This document shows, piece by piece, positions 45,584-56,906 of a stretch of DNA of 64,000 bases. Within the stretch, counting starts at the first letter, position 1, and every line of letters starts with the position of its first letter. A program made the position numbers and the translations under genes. The stretch lies in assembly GCF_958298935.1 (NCBI RefSeq), contig NC_084943.1:8194001-8258000 (forward strand), written 5' to 3'. The stretch is from Phragmites australis. Its lineage: Eukaryota > Streptophyta > Magnoliopsida > Poales > Poaceae. The notes beneath the pieces are model-generated. The model did not search any database, had not been told where the DNA came from, and worked only from the letters and a program-made list of their open reading frames with translations.

Positions 45584-46474
45584 TGATGAGGACATCACTC
45601 ATTTAGATACACGAGCTACAAGTGATCCTCCGGTGATTGATCCATTACAAGGACCGATTACACGGGCTCGTGCACGTCGTTTAACTCATGAGGTGAATTC
45701 GTTACTCGCTGTCCATACTACTAACTATAAGGATGGGATGCTACTCAATTTTTGTGAACTTTTTATGCTTAGGAATATGGGAGAAGCACCTATGGAACAG
45801 CCAAGTCGGATGGGGCTCAAGCCAACTTCAAGTCGGAGTCGGAACTCGGTTCGGATTCAGCAGACAGCGCCGCACTAAAATGGCCATAACTACTTCATAT
45901 GGAGTCCAAATAAGGTGTTCTTTGATGCGTTGGAAAGCTAAGGACGATAGCTCTTTTTTGGTACTGGTCCCAGCTTCAGATTCATGATGGATTATTTTGT
46001 GCGTCAAAACAATGTGCTGTGTCACAATTTTAGGCCATATCGGGCCTTGTAAACGTGTTCGGGTCTAAGACTAAGTTGTGGACGCCCCCTTGTTGCCCAA
46101 AACCCTAGCACACCCCTCTTCATATATCTAGCAGCCATCGTCATAGACTTTTTGGGTTTTGCTTAGATTAATCTGTCATTGAACAGTTTTGCCGTCGTTC
46201 GGTTTGTGAAACCCTAACTCGTGAGCTTCATCATATTTGCAATTTCAGATTGCGTTCTTCCGTGTTCTTGCTTGTGTTCTCGATTTGCTTGTAGGAATTA
46301 GCTTTCTTGGCGAGGTCAATCGTGCCACGCGTGGTTGATAACCAACGGAGCAGTGGTGTAGTGATTGCAAGGGGTGCGTTCTGTCCTGATCGGAAGCCTT
46401 GGATCGTCAATGTTGAGTCTGCACCAATCGACTTATCATTACCTAACGGAAGATCGGGCCTAATCCTCTCATCA
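45584..46474 (+). repeat. 3' LTR of element B
   Basis: 891 bp, TGATGAGG to CTCTCATCA, followed by the GTGAG target duplication. It contains the end of the pol frame (to 45878). Confidence 0.9.
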
Positions 46475-46479
46475 GTGAG

Positions 46480-47475
46480 CTCCCCCATCCCCTGCTGAGT
46501 CTTTTGCGCATGCTGTTTTAGCCTCGGCCCGAAGCCATCACATGCCTTCGCATGAGCCACCCACCGCCACTATCCTGTGTGTCATCGTCGGTCACTGTCC
46601 GGCCAAGCCTGCCGGCTAAAACCTCCCTAGATGAGTCCCCCACGGTGCTCTGATACCCTGGGTGCCCTCATCCAACAAAGTCGTGCCATTGTTTGCCAGC
46701 AACGGTGTCGCGCCACCGCGCGCACGAGCACGCTGCAAGGTCGGTTGTGGTTCTGGTCTTGCTGACTCAAATCAATAGGCTAGCCCTGTGAGCATGACTG
46801 TGGTTAGGTAGCCCCGAGTGCACAAAATTTTTTAGTGCTTTTAGTTTTTTAAATTCAGTTAAGTCAGAAATTGCAAAATTGATTAATTGTTCAACTATTA
46901 AATTGGCTAAACCTTTTAAAATACATAGAAAATTAAATATTGATCTAAAAATAGTGAAACAAATTTTGTTAGCTTTGCATGATCATACTCTACATATTAA
47001 AAAAAAAAATACTAGGAGCCATGAAATATGTACTAAAATTATTATAGTTAATGAAATGTGTTAAGTTTTAATAATTCATAATTATTTTTTGGTAAGTCCA
47101 AAATTGGTAAAACTAATTTTGTTAGTCTTGCTAGTTTATTCTCATCTCATTAATAATACTCACCCTCTATTGATTGGGAAGTTGAAACTAGGAGAAGCAT
47201 CTGTACATATTTCACCCTTACATTGGATCAATGTGCTATTTAATTTTGATAAGTTATTATTATATAAATATTATGTATGTAAGGGTTGAATAATAATGAA
47301 AGTTTCTAGGGATGGAACCAACAAATACTCATCAGAAGCAGACGCGAAAACATACAAAAGGTGGCTCCTTCAACTTGGGCCAATTGCCGATAGGAGGTGG
47401 CAAGGTAATTTATTTATCGGTGACTGCAAAATCTTCTAGATATTTTTAATATGGATTTACAATAATGATATAATT
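46480..47475. other. CACTA interior, non-coding or unassigned
   Basis: A GC-rich part (46480-46790) is followed by an AT-rich part with short frames only. By position it lies inside the CACTA element between its left terminal region and the transposase. No domain recognised. Confidence 0.4.
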
Positions 47476-47479
47476 GTAG

Positions 47480-50400
47480 ATGGATAGAAGATGGATGTAC
47501 GATGCACGTTGTGTGAGTGCAGAGTACAAGAACGACGTGGAGTATTTCCTGGTAGCAGCCATGGCGCATAAGTCAAATACACAATCTTAATACATGTGCT
47601 ATCCATACATCAATTGTGATAACAAGAAGCAGTTTTCCACCGTCTAGCAGATATATTTGTACTTGATGCCAATGGGTTTTATACCTAGCTATACCCGTTG
47701 TACCAAGCACGGTGAAGCTGAGATCATACAGGAAATGCAACACATAGACAGAGAAGACAAAAACTTGTGCACCGATATGCTGACTGACAAATACACCGAT
47801 ATGCCGCCTATTGAAGATACGTTGGTTGATGATGATCTAGAGCAGATGTTGGCTAATGATGACGATGATGATCTGGAGCAAATGTTGCATGATGGGGAGG
47901 AGAACTTCACCAACGAAAGAGAGTTTCAAAAGTTCCAGCGTATGGTAGAGGACTCTAAAACACCGTTATTCGCGGCCTACGAGAAGGAGCACACAAAGTT
48001 GCACACCATACTTTCACTGCTACAGTTGAAGGCAAGCAATGGGTTGTTTGATACAAGCTTCATAGAGTTGTTACTATTGTTGAAGAAATTACTTTCAAAG
48101 GGAAATGTGCTATCAGAAAATACGTACTAGGCCAAACAGGTTGTGTGCCTATTGGGGTTGAAAGTACAGAAAATACATGCATATCCAAACGATTGCATGT
48201 TGTATCACGGAAAGTATGCAGACTTGGAAGCATTTCTCTTTTGTGGTGCAACATGGTACAAGCATGACGGTGATGATATCGATGGTGAAGGAAAGAAGAA
48301 AAGACCTCCCATCAAGGTGATGTGGTATTTTTCTATAGTCCCCTATTTGAAGCATTTATTCGCAAACAAAAGGCATGTTGAAATGATGTGATGGCATGCC
48401 GAGGAGTGCAAGGATGATGCAATGCTGAGACACCCTGCTAATTCTACACAGTGGAGAAACATCAATAGGAAATACAAGAAGCCCTTTGCAAAAGATGTGA
48501 GAAATATAAGATTTGGACTGAGTACGGATGGGATGAATCCATTCGACAACATAAGTAGTAGTCATAGCACTTGGTTTGTGACTATATGTATCTATAACAT
48601 TCCTCCTTTCTTGTGTATGAAAAGGAAGTACATTATGATAACGGTGCTGATACTAGGGCCAAGGCAATTTGGCAACGATATTGATGTATGCCTGAAACCA
48701 TTAATAGAAGATCTTGTAACACTCTGGAATGATGGTGTGCGGGTATGGGATGAATACAAATGAGCGAACTTCACCATATACGCAATATTCGTAACAATAC
48801 AAGATTGGCCAGGCCTTGGCAACCTATCGGGCCAGACTGTTAAAGGCTACTTTGTATGTGTGCATTGCTTGGATGAAATAGAGAGCTTGTGGCTGAAGAA
48901 TAGCCGAAAAATGGTGTACCTAGGTCATCAAAAATTTCTTCATAAGGATCATCCGTACCGCAGCAACAACAGAGCATTTGATGGGAAAGTTGAGACTCGA
49001 TCATCTTCTAAGCATCGCACTAGGAGACAAGTATATGAGATGGTAAAGGGACTTAGTGTTATCCTTGGAAAGGGACGCTGGAGTTCACTGATTCTGAAAT
49101 CTAATCTTAGAGCTCCCATGTTAAAAAAAGAATCTATTTTTTATGATTTAGCTTATTGGCTAGATTTAGTGGTATGACATGCAATCGATGTCATGCACAT
49201 CAAGAAGAATATGTATGGTAGCTCGATTAGTACGTTACTAGACATACCTAGCAAAACGAAAGATACACTCCAAGCACGGAAGGACTTGGAATGTTTGGAA
49301 CTCAGACTGACCTACGTCCCAAAGATATGGAAGAAGGCGATAAAATATTTTGGTCCCGCTAGCTATAGTTTGAGCAAGGTGGAGAAAATTGTAATGTGCA
49401 TGTTCTTGCATGAAATCAAAGTTCCATCCGATTACCCTGCCAACATAAAGAGACTAGGAAACATGAAAGATTTGAAATTAACTAGCATAAAGTCTCATGA
49501 TTGTCATGTGATGATAACACATATGCTGTCAATTGCAATAAGAGGTCTTCTACTGCTGAAGGTCCGAAACTCAATCATAAAGTTATGTTCATTCTTCAAC
49601 ATGATATCACAAAAGTCTATCGATCCAACAAAGCTAGATAAGCTACAGAAAGACATGATCGAGACTCTATCCCAGCTTGAGGTATGTTTCCCTCCATCGT
49701 TTTTGATATCATGGTGTATTTCATTGTTCACATTGTGAAAGAGATACAGATTCTTGGCCCCATATTTCTGCATCAGATGTACCCTTTCGAGATATTCATG
49801 GGAGTTATGAAGAAATATGTAAATCTCAATCGATTGGTGTGCCTGTATCTTGCCATGAGGGGAGGTTACATGGGAAAGGGACGATAGGTGCAAACCTAGG
49901 GAAGTCTGATGTTTGGATTGCGCAAGAGCACCGAGATCATTTTGGCGCCTAGTTACGTAGACATGTGATGGAGAAGCAGATAGAGTGCGCTTAGTTGTAT
50001 GTGTTGTCTCACGGACCGTCAATTACAATCCTCACATTCTAAGTATATGACATAAATGGCTATATATTTTATACGAGAGCTTAGTATAATAAGAGCGCCA
50101 ACCAAAATAACAGTGTCCATATAGATGCCTATGACTGTAATGGAAATAGGGAGACATACTATGCATTCACAGAGGAGATCTGGGAGCTCGACTATAGAGT
50201 GTTAAAGGTTCCTCTTTTCCAGTGCAAATGGCTCAGACTCGTAGGGGTGTGAAGATTGACAAGTATGGTATGACTACAGTGAAGAACCATTCGTACTTGC
50301 GAAAGATGTTATGCAAGTCTACTATGTAAAGGACCCGAATTGGGCTAACAAGGAGGAGTGCCACATGGTTCTTCAAGAAAAAAAAGAAGGATTATCAGAG

Positions 50401-50480
50401 TGGAGAATGTCGTTGACGAGAAGGACTACAATCAATTCGATGCGCCACCTCCTTTCAAAGAGGACATCGACCTAAGTCCC
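47480..50480 (+). pseudogene. CACTA transposase, tnp2/TNPD family, pseudogene
   Basis: It catalyses excision of En/Spm elements. The ATG at 47480 follows a TAG acceptor and opens MDRRWMYDARCVSAEYKNDV, the transposase-associated N-terminal domain (to about 47720). An acidic segment follows. The tnp2 core then holds frame 2 from 48143 to 49177 (NIRFGLSTDGMNPFDNISSS, HSTWFVTICIYNIPPFLCMK, LEDLVTLWNDGVRVWDEYK-like block) and continues HAIDVMHIKKNMYGS. A DUF4218-like block (KSHDCHVMITHMLSIAIRGL; QILGPIFLHQMYPFEIFMGV) lies at about 49370-49900, and a DUF4216-like end (WELDYRVLKVPLFQCKWLRL) near 50190, with frameshifts. Frame 2 is broken only by stops: TAG 48128, and TGA 48389, 48761 and 49175, each where Gln or Arg is expected. 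Non-functional. Confidence 0.85.
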
Positions 50481-50539
50481 ATAGAAGATGTCGACAAACC
50501 TCCTTATATACGTCGTGATCATAATGAAGGGTGAATCAT

Positions 50540-51939
50540 TAAACTAGATTAAGTAGCTTTATTTACATATTAATGAGGGGTGAATAGGTGAACTTAAAAA
50601 ATTTATAAACTAAAATGCAGTGGATTAGCAAAATGCAGACTCTCTACAGATTATGCGAAGGCTCCGTAGAAGTATGCGGATACTCCGGATATTTCTGGGA
50701 AAACTGAAAAATGTTCCTATGCAACAACAACGTGTATCAAGTCCACGAGTTACCAAGCACCGGAGGATGTGTTCCAACCTTTTTCTCCAGATACCTACAG
50801 CTCAAACCTTACAAAGAGATGGATCGGGTCAAAGCCCTAAGAATCAATGGATGCAAGATTATGTAACAAAATTGGAAGAGATTGACAAGTGAGACACAAG
50901 GATTTGTTCACCGAAATTTGACCACTCCACAAAGAAGTGCCTACATCTCCATTGTGGAGCTCACAAAGAGTCGGGTCTCTTCCAACCCTTTCCTCACCTA
51001 AGAGATCACAAAGATCAAGCTAGAGTTGCTTACTCAATTCATAAGGGTAAAACAAACTTCCTAGGGCTCACCACAAGATTGGAAGCTCGACGGGTAACGC
51101 TTAGCCATCTAGGTGGATGAGCCACCAAGAGTAACAAATAGCAAATCACCGGCTTGACAAAGAAAACAAGTGCTCAAAGATTGGAGTTGTTCTCTCTAGC
51201 ACTAGATCTCTCTCCCAATCCAACTCTCAAAACTTTGCAAACCTAAAGCTAGGGCAAGGTGGAAGAGAGTGCTTTTGGCTCTAAAGTTGTTCACCATTTT
51301 GAGTAAAGCAGCAGTTAGCCAAAGGGGGGAGTGAGAAGGTATTTATACCCAACTCCCAAAAACTAGCTGTTACAACTATCAGAATGCAGACTCTTCACAA
51401 AAATACGGAGACTCCTCAAAAGTGCGGACCTTCCACATACCCTTAGGTAACCCAAACTCCGCAAAAGTGCAGACTATCCACAAAAATGCAGACACTCCAC
51501 ATTTGCACATCTTTACAACATAAGGGCTAACCTAGATGCACGTGTAGTATTCGAGGTGTCTCTTATAGGTTGCTAGATCTTTTGAGCACTATTTCTACGC
51601 CAACAAGTAAATTTCGTATGCCCCTTAATAGTACGACATCCTAAATTTAATTTTAGGATAGGTGGAGACTCCCCCGATATTATAGCATCCGTAGGGTGCA
51701 GCAACAACTTGTGTGTAAGATCATAAATAAATGTGAAGCGTACGACATGATATGTGTCATACCTCATTTTTCAAAAGAATAACCAGGTGCATTTCACATG
51801 TATGCCATGATCAGTTTTATCATACATGCGGTGATATATCAGTGATCTATATATCAAAAAAACAAATTAATTGAAATAAAATACCAGAGTTTACAAGACA
51901 ACAATGAAAGAACACAAGAGGACTCCTATGGATCTTCTG
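50540..51939. other. Unclassified repeat-like DNA between CACTA transposase and element C
   Basis: Starting near 50570 with ATGAGGGGTGAATAGGTGAA, the segment repeatedly uses short phrases such as ATGCAGACTCT, TGCGGATACTCCG and GTGCGGACCTTCC. This style is common in grass LTR or large non-autonomous elements, but no matching second end or coding domain is visible. It may belong to the CACTA interior or be a separate insertion. Confidence 0.35.
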
Positions 51940-52843
51940 TGATGAGGACATCACTCTTTCGGATACACACACACCGAGTATTCCTCCAACAATAGGTCCA
52001 TTGACACGAGCTCGTGCACGTCAACTAAATCATGAGGTGAGCTCATTCCTTAGTGTTCCTTTATATTTTGATGAGGATGGGATGCTACTGAATAATTGTG
52101 ATGTATTGTTACTTAGGAACACGGGAGAAGAACAGCAAGGGCGCCCAAGCAAAGGTGGAGGCCCAATCCAGTTCGAGTCCGTTTCGGAGTCCAGGACCAG
52201 TCCGCACTAAAATCGTCGCCCAGGACGCATACGGACTCTGTTTTTGACGTTCTACACATGGTTGGAAAGCTAAGGAGATAAGCTTTCCAACGGTACTGGT
52301 CCCATGTCCAAATTCTTTCTGAGTCAACAGGAATCGTCGAAACAAATGAACGTCCAGAATCTGTCAGGGTGCTGCGCCACCATCTTTTGGGCCGTTAGGC
52401 CGTGTAACGTGTTGGAGTCCATTAGGGACGCGTCCAGGGGTCCTTGGCCGACCCTAGTCTTTTATATACAGTAGCCACCGCCCTAATTAGGGTTGGGTTT
52501 TGCTTAGACATTGATCTACACACAGTTGTGAGATTTTCGCTCTTGTTCCGGACCGACTAGGCCACCTGTTTGTGGAACCCCGACTTTGAGTGCTTGAATT
52601 CAATTCGCAATATTTCAGATTGCATCTTCTATGTTCTTGCTTGTGTTCTCGGTACGCTTGTAGGGATTGAGCCTTCTTGGCGGGGTCAACCGCGCGACAC
52701 GGTTGATAACCATCGGAGCTGTGGTGTAGTGATTGCAATGGAGACGATCTGTTCGGGTTGAAGCCTTTGGATCATCAACGTCGAGTTCTCCACCCACCGA
52801 CTTATCACTACCTATCGGAAGATCAGGCCAATATTACTCATCA
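51940..52843 (+). repeat. 5' LTR of element C
   Basis: 904 bp, TGATGAGG to ACTCATCA. TATA box TATATA at 52463-52468, followed by the palindromic core CCCTAATTAGGG. Confidence 0.92.
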
Positions 52844-52845
52844 AC

Positions 52846-52855
52846 TGGTATCAGA
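52846..52855 (+). promoter_or_regulatory. Primer binding site of element C
   Basis: TGGTATCAGA, 2 nt after the LTR, complementary to the 3' end of plant initiator tRNA-Met (the usual site is TGGTATCAGAGC). Confidence 0.85.
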
Positions 52856-54089
52856 TTTTCAGGTTGCCCGTTAGGTAATTTCGTCTTCCCCTTTAGATTA
52901 GTCTGTTTTTCATTACCTAGAGTCTAGAAAAAGCCCAAAAAAATTCCATCAATTTCCGCTGCCCTAGAACCCTTTGTGCCTTTGCAATTTTTGTTTTCAG
53001 TTGCGCGTTGTTGAGTTTGTGTCCGTGGTCGAGTCTTGTTGCTGGTTTTAGAGTCGTGTTTTTGGTTTTTAGTCAACGCTCTGTGCTGTTTTGATCACGC
53101 CACTATCCCATCGCCACCATCCCCACCAACAAGTCGAGCCACCACATTACTCGATTTGCCACCGCGAGCCGCCTTGTGTTACTTTCCGCCACGCCAACTC
53201 TAGATAGGTCGCAAGCCGCCTTGTATCAATTGCCCTGTCACCGCTGCCATCCTTGTTCATCTCGCGATCCTATTGCTTGCAATACCTTAAAGACGTCAAT
53301 TTCTGCAAGAGTTGCTTGAAAAAAAACCCTAACTCGACAGGGGTTCAGTAAAACAGCCATAACTTTCTCATACGGACTCGGAATCAGGCAAAATTTTTTT
53401 TCACGGACATCTACAGAAAAAGTTACATCCGTTGCTCCCCGCTTCTTTGGGTTCCACCAAATTTTTTTTCCCAAATTCAGCTCGGAAGATTGAGTATTCG
53501 AGCCGCGAAGTTTCCGCACGCTTTTAAAAGAACGTGCTTGATTTTCTGTAGGCCACATCTTGCATCCATTTGAGCTGAAAATTTCTGTGGTTGTTGCTTG
53601 TGTGCTCCTAGTTCAGAAAAAAATATCAGAAAAATATGAAAAAAAAAATTTCGTGATTCCTACTAGTGCTAAAAGACAAAAAAGAGGAGCACATAGAGAA
53701 CACCCAGATAATTGTGCTGTTTGCTGTGTCTTTCTCTGATCATCCTTTTTAGCTTTGTTTCAGTTGTTTTGCTAGGACTAGGGACACGTGATAGACCAGC
53801 AACTGTGATTCATACTTTGGACACTTATTTAGCTTTGCTCTTCTGATTACAATTATTGCTAATCCTTGCTACCATATTGTGCCTTCCAAGCTCCACCTCC
53901 TTTGATCCGAACAGGTTCACTCTTGCAATCATCCCACGCTTCCAGATTCGTCACCGGTTGTTCCTCCTTGCTGCGTTGGTAAGAACATTTGTAAGAGCGT
54001 GGTAAGACGCTTGAGTGTGTGTGATTCCACCTTCCACAACCTAGTAGTTGATAGGGATAATATTTGTTGTCCTTTGTTTTCTACTAACC

Positions 54090-55973
54090 ATGTCCGGTGA
54101 TGGCTCTCCATCGGATTTTAAGGATTGTGTGTCCAAGGAAGAACTCAACAAAGCCTTGCTGGAGCATACTAGGCTATTGACAGACATTAGAACAAGCATA
54201 GCTAACCTCGTCACGCGAGTCAACAACCTTGAGTTGCGACAGCCACCACAGGATGATGACCATTCACATGATGATGATGATGATACTAATGATGGTGACC
54301 AAGTATATGGTGAGGTTTTTGTTGGGCAAGATGCGCGTGCTGAGCAACGTCCTCATGCTGAACAATTACGTCGTGGCCAACAACAACGTCGTCAAGGTAA
54401 TGGAGGTAATAATGTTAATCGCAACGGTCGCGATGATCCTTATTCTAAGATTTAGTTTTCAATGCCTCCTTTTGATGGTGCATATGATGCTGATGCTTAT
54501 TTGAATTGGGAAATGATGGTTAATCAAAAGTATAGTTCTCATATGGTTCCTAAAATGCATAGAGTTAGACTAGCCACTTGTGAGTTCACGAATTATGCTA
54601 TTATTTGGTGGAATGGTCTAGTTTCTAGTGGCTTAGAACCTGAATCAAGGCCTAGACTAAAGCGTGCCAGGTGCAATAGATTTATTCCTCCTGATTATAC
54701 ACGTGAATTGAAAAAGAAATTGCAGCGCTTAAATCAAGGTTCTAAATCTGTGCATGATTACTATCAAGAGCTTCAAATTGCTATGCTTCGTTGTAGTATA
54801 CAAGAGGATGATGAGAATACCATGATTCGTTTTTACTCCGGGTTGAGACGTGAAATTCAGGACCTTGTTGATTACAAAGATTACAATACTACCAATAGAT
54901 TGTTCCATTTTGCTATCTTGGCAGAAAAAGAACTGCAGGGTCGACAACAGGTGCAGAAATTACGGAACAATTTTGGGAGTACATCTACTTCACGAGTACC
55001 ACCGGGACAAGCAACAACATTCCCTTCTACATCTACACGATCTGCTGCCCCCTCCTCCAACACTCGGGCGCGTTCAGCAGGAGCACCACAACCATCACGT
55101 GAGGTGAGTAAATCTACTGTTTCGCAGGATCCAATGCCACGATCTTCTTCAGGTGCAGCTACCACGGGTCGTACAACGGGCATTATGTGCCGTCGCTGCC
55201 AAGGTATTGGCCACGTCATGAAGGATTGCCCAAGCCAGCGAGCATACTCTGCAACATCAGATGGTGGATATGTTAGTCATAGTGATGTCGAGGAAGAATA
55301 TGCATTTGAAGCTAATCTTGCAGCCGATCATGACATGGATAGTGAGGGGGAGGAGATTAGTGGTACCGCTGCCACGGAGAGTTATGCAGCACGCACCTTC
55401 ATTGTGAAGCGAGTTTTGTGTTCTCAAATGGGGCAAGTGGAGCAGCTATAACGCCATAATCTATTCCGGACATTCCTCATTGTCAAAGATGCACGTGTTC
55501 GTACCATAATTGATGGCGGGAGTTGCAACAACCTTTTGAGCTCCGATCTTGTGAAGAATCTTTCCTTGCCAACACGTGCACATCGTCATCCATACTACAT
55601 TCAGTGGTTCAATAATAGCGGTAAGGTTAAGGTAACACAATCTGCGAGAGTACATTTTTCTATTGGTTCCTACCATGATTATGCTGATGTTGATGTAGTG
55701 CCTATGCAAGCATGTTCACTTTTGTTAGGCCGTCCTTGGGAATTTGATACCGATGCTACACACCATGGTAGAAGTAATAAATACTCTCTCATGCACAAGG
55801 GAAAGAAAATCTCTTTGCTTCCTTTGACACCTGCTGAAATTGTGCAATGTGATAAAGCTTTAGCTGACAAAGAAAAGAAAGAACGTGTTTTGGAATCTGA
55901 AAATCAGCAAGTAGCTCAATCTGTTTTTCCACCTAAGAAAGAGAAGAACACACCTAGGTCTGAAGGTATTAAG
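54090..55973 (+). pseudogene. gag and protease part of element C polyprotein, pseudogene
   Basis: The ATG at 54090 gives MSGDGSPSDFKDCVSKEELN. A TAG at 54453 replaces the AAG (Lys) seen in A. The gag core and knuckle CRRCQGIGHVMKDC are otherwise intact, and a TAA at 55449 replaces CAA (Gln of QLQRHNLF). The protease block with DGGSCNN and GRPWEFDTDA follows, down to the insertion point of D after EGIK. The frame resumes after D at 63631. Confidence 0.92.
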
Positions 55974-56891
55974 TGATGAGGACATCACTCCCTCGGATAC
56001 ATACAATGATCCTCCATTGAACTTTCAAGGTCCAATCACAAGAGCTCGCGCACGACAATTAAATTTAGAGGTGAGCTCGTTCCTAAGCAACTCTTTATAT
56101 AATTTTGAGAATAGATTACTACCTAATGATTATGTGTTGTTTAGGAATCATGGAGAGGACAAGGAAACACATAGAGGAAGGCTTGGAGGCGTGGAGGAGC
56201 AGCTAGGACGTCCAACAACAGCAGGAGGTCCAGTCCAACTCGAGTCCGAATCAGCCTCGGCCTCCAGGACCAGCGAGCAATAAAACGGACGCCCAGGACG
56301 CATCCGGACTTCGTTTTCGACGATTCACATATGGTTGGAAAGATAATTTCATAAGGAAACCAATGACGTTGGTTTGAGGTCCAAATTCCTTCTGAGTCAA
56401 CGGGAAACGTCGAAACAAGTCAGCGTCCAGAATCTGTCCCGGTGCTGCGTCACCGTTTTTGGTCCGTTGGGCCATGTATCGTGTTGGAGTCCATTAGGGA
56501 CGCGTCTAGGGGTCCTTGGCCGACCCTAATCCTTTATATACAGTAGCCGTCACCCTAATTAGGGTTGGGTTTTGCTTAGATTATTCTGTCAAGAACAGTT
56601 TCGCCGTTTCGTCGGTTTGTGAAACCCCAACTCGTGAGATTAATCATTCATCTGCAATTTGGTTGCATTCTTCCTTGTTCTTGCTTGTGTTCTTCGATTC
56701 GCAGGCAAGGATTTTAGCCTTCTTGGCGAGGTCAACCGTGCAACGCCGGTTGATAACCAGAGGAGACGTGGTGCTGCGATTGCGGGGTTTCGGATCGTGT
56801 TGTTCGGAAGCCGGATCGACTTGTGTCTCGTTTCCACCAAATCGAGAGTTACCAGAACCTTTCGGAAGATCGGGAACCCTTGTTCATATTA
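55974..56891 (+). repeat. 5' LTR of element D
   Basis: 918 bp, starting TGATGAGGACATCACTCCCT and ending TTCATATTA. It differs from the 3' copy near 56144, near 56374 and near 56883. Confidence 0.95.
56535..56565 (+). promoter_or_regulatory. LTR promoter of element D: TATA box and palindrome
   Basis: TATATA at 56535-56540 is followed 11 nt later by the perfect 14-bp palindrome ACCCTAATTAGGGT (56552-56565), whose halves resemble the plant telo-box (AAACCCTA). The expected transcription start, about 30 nt after the TATA box, falls at its right edge. The same arrangement is in the 3' LTR (63269-63299) and nearly so in element C. Confidence 0.6.
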
Positions 56892-56893
56892 AG

Positions 56894-56906
56894 TGGTATT
56901 CAGAGC
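56894..56906 (+). promoter_or_regulatory. Primer binding site of element D
   Basis: TGGTATTCAGAGC, 2 nt after the LTR: the initiator tRNA-Met complement TGGTATCAGAGC with one extra T. Confidence 0.8.

Larger units (their letters stand above)
40591..45878 (+). pseudogene. gag-pol polyprotein of element B, pseudogene
   Basis: The ATG at 40591 starts MADDPSDFKDCVSK, and early stops follow within about 25 codons. Gag resumes as KFKLPSFDGSYDADAYLDWE, with a TGA at 41233 inside PPEYK-stop-DLKKK. The knuckle CRRCKGMGHVMKDC (about 41720) and a protease block with DGRSCNN follow, where siblings have DGGSCNN, so a conserved Gly beside the catalytic Asp is lost. The frame then runs into the reverse solo LTR. 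After it come [13 protein letters not shown], two inverted blocks that destroy reverse transcriptase and RNase H, a stop near 44193, a 1-nt loss near 44250, integrase with HHCC and DDE blocks, a 1-nt gain near 45160, and the C-terminus TRARARRLTHEVNSLLAVHT ending at 45878 inside the 3' LTR. Confidence 0.9.
38357..46474 (+). mobile_element. CRM-clade Ty3/gypsy retrotransposon B, full-length, rearranged
   Basis: LTRs at 38357-39238 (882 bp) and 45584-46474 (891 bp) begin TGATGAGGACATCACTCATT. Perfect 5-bp target duplication GTGAG at 38352-38356 and 46475-46479. The LTRs are clearly diverged, including a short gap near the start of the 5' copy and a 5' LTR end changed from CTCATCA to TTTATTA. 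The interior carries a solo LTR of the A/C family (42525-43431), two in-place inversions (about 43606-43770 and 43954-44082) and several stops. It is a second CRM subfamily, distinct from A/C and D. Confidence 0.9.
37895..50540 (+). mobile_element. CACTA (En/Spm) transposon, split by CRM element B; right end not found
   Basis: A left terminus is suggested by TACTACTATAGAACTAGCC at 37895 (a CACTA-type end with the first C changed). It is followed by the CACTA-typical subterminal array at 37960-38160 and, 9 kb further on, by a tnp2-family transposase. Element B (38357-46474 with perfect GTGAG duplications) accounts for most of the gap: removing B brings the terminal array within about 1.6 kb of the transposase. 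The right terminus is not visible before CRM element C at 51940. The split-element interpretation is inferred from orientation and the B target duplication. Confidence 0.6.

Noticed and set aside
52846..52855. tRNA gene
   Set aside because: Only the 10-base primer-site complement is present and no cloverleaf can be formed. I found no tRNA or rRNA gene in the window.
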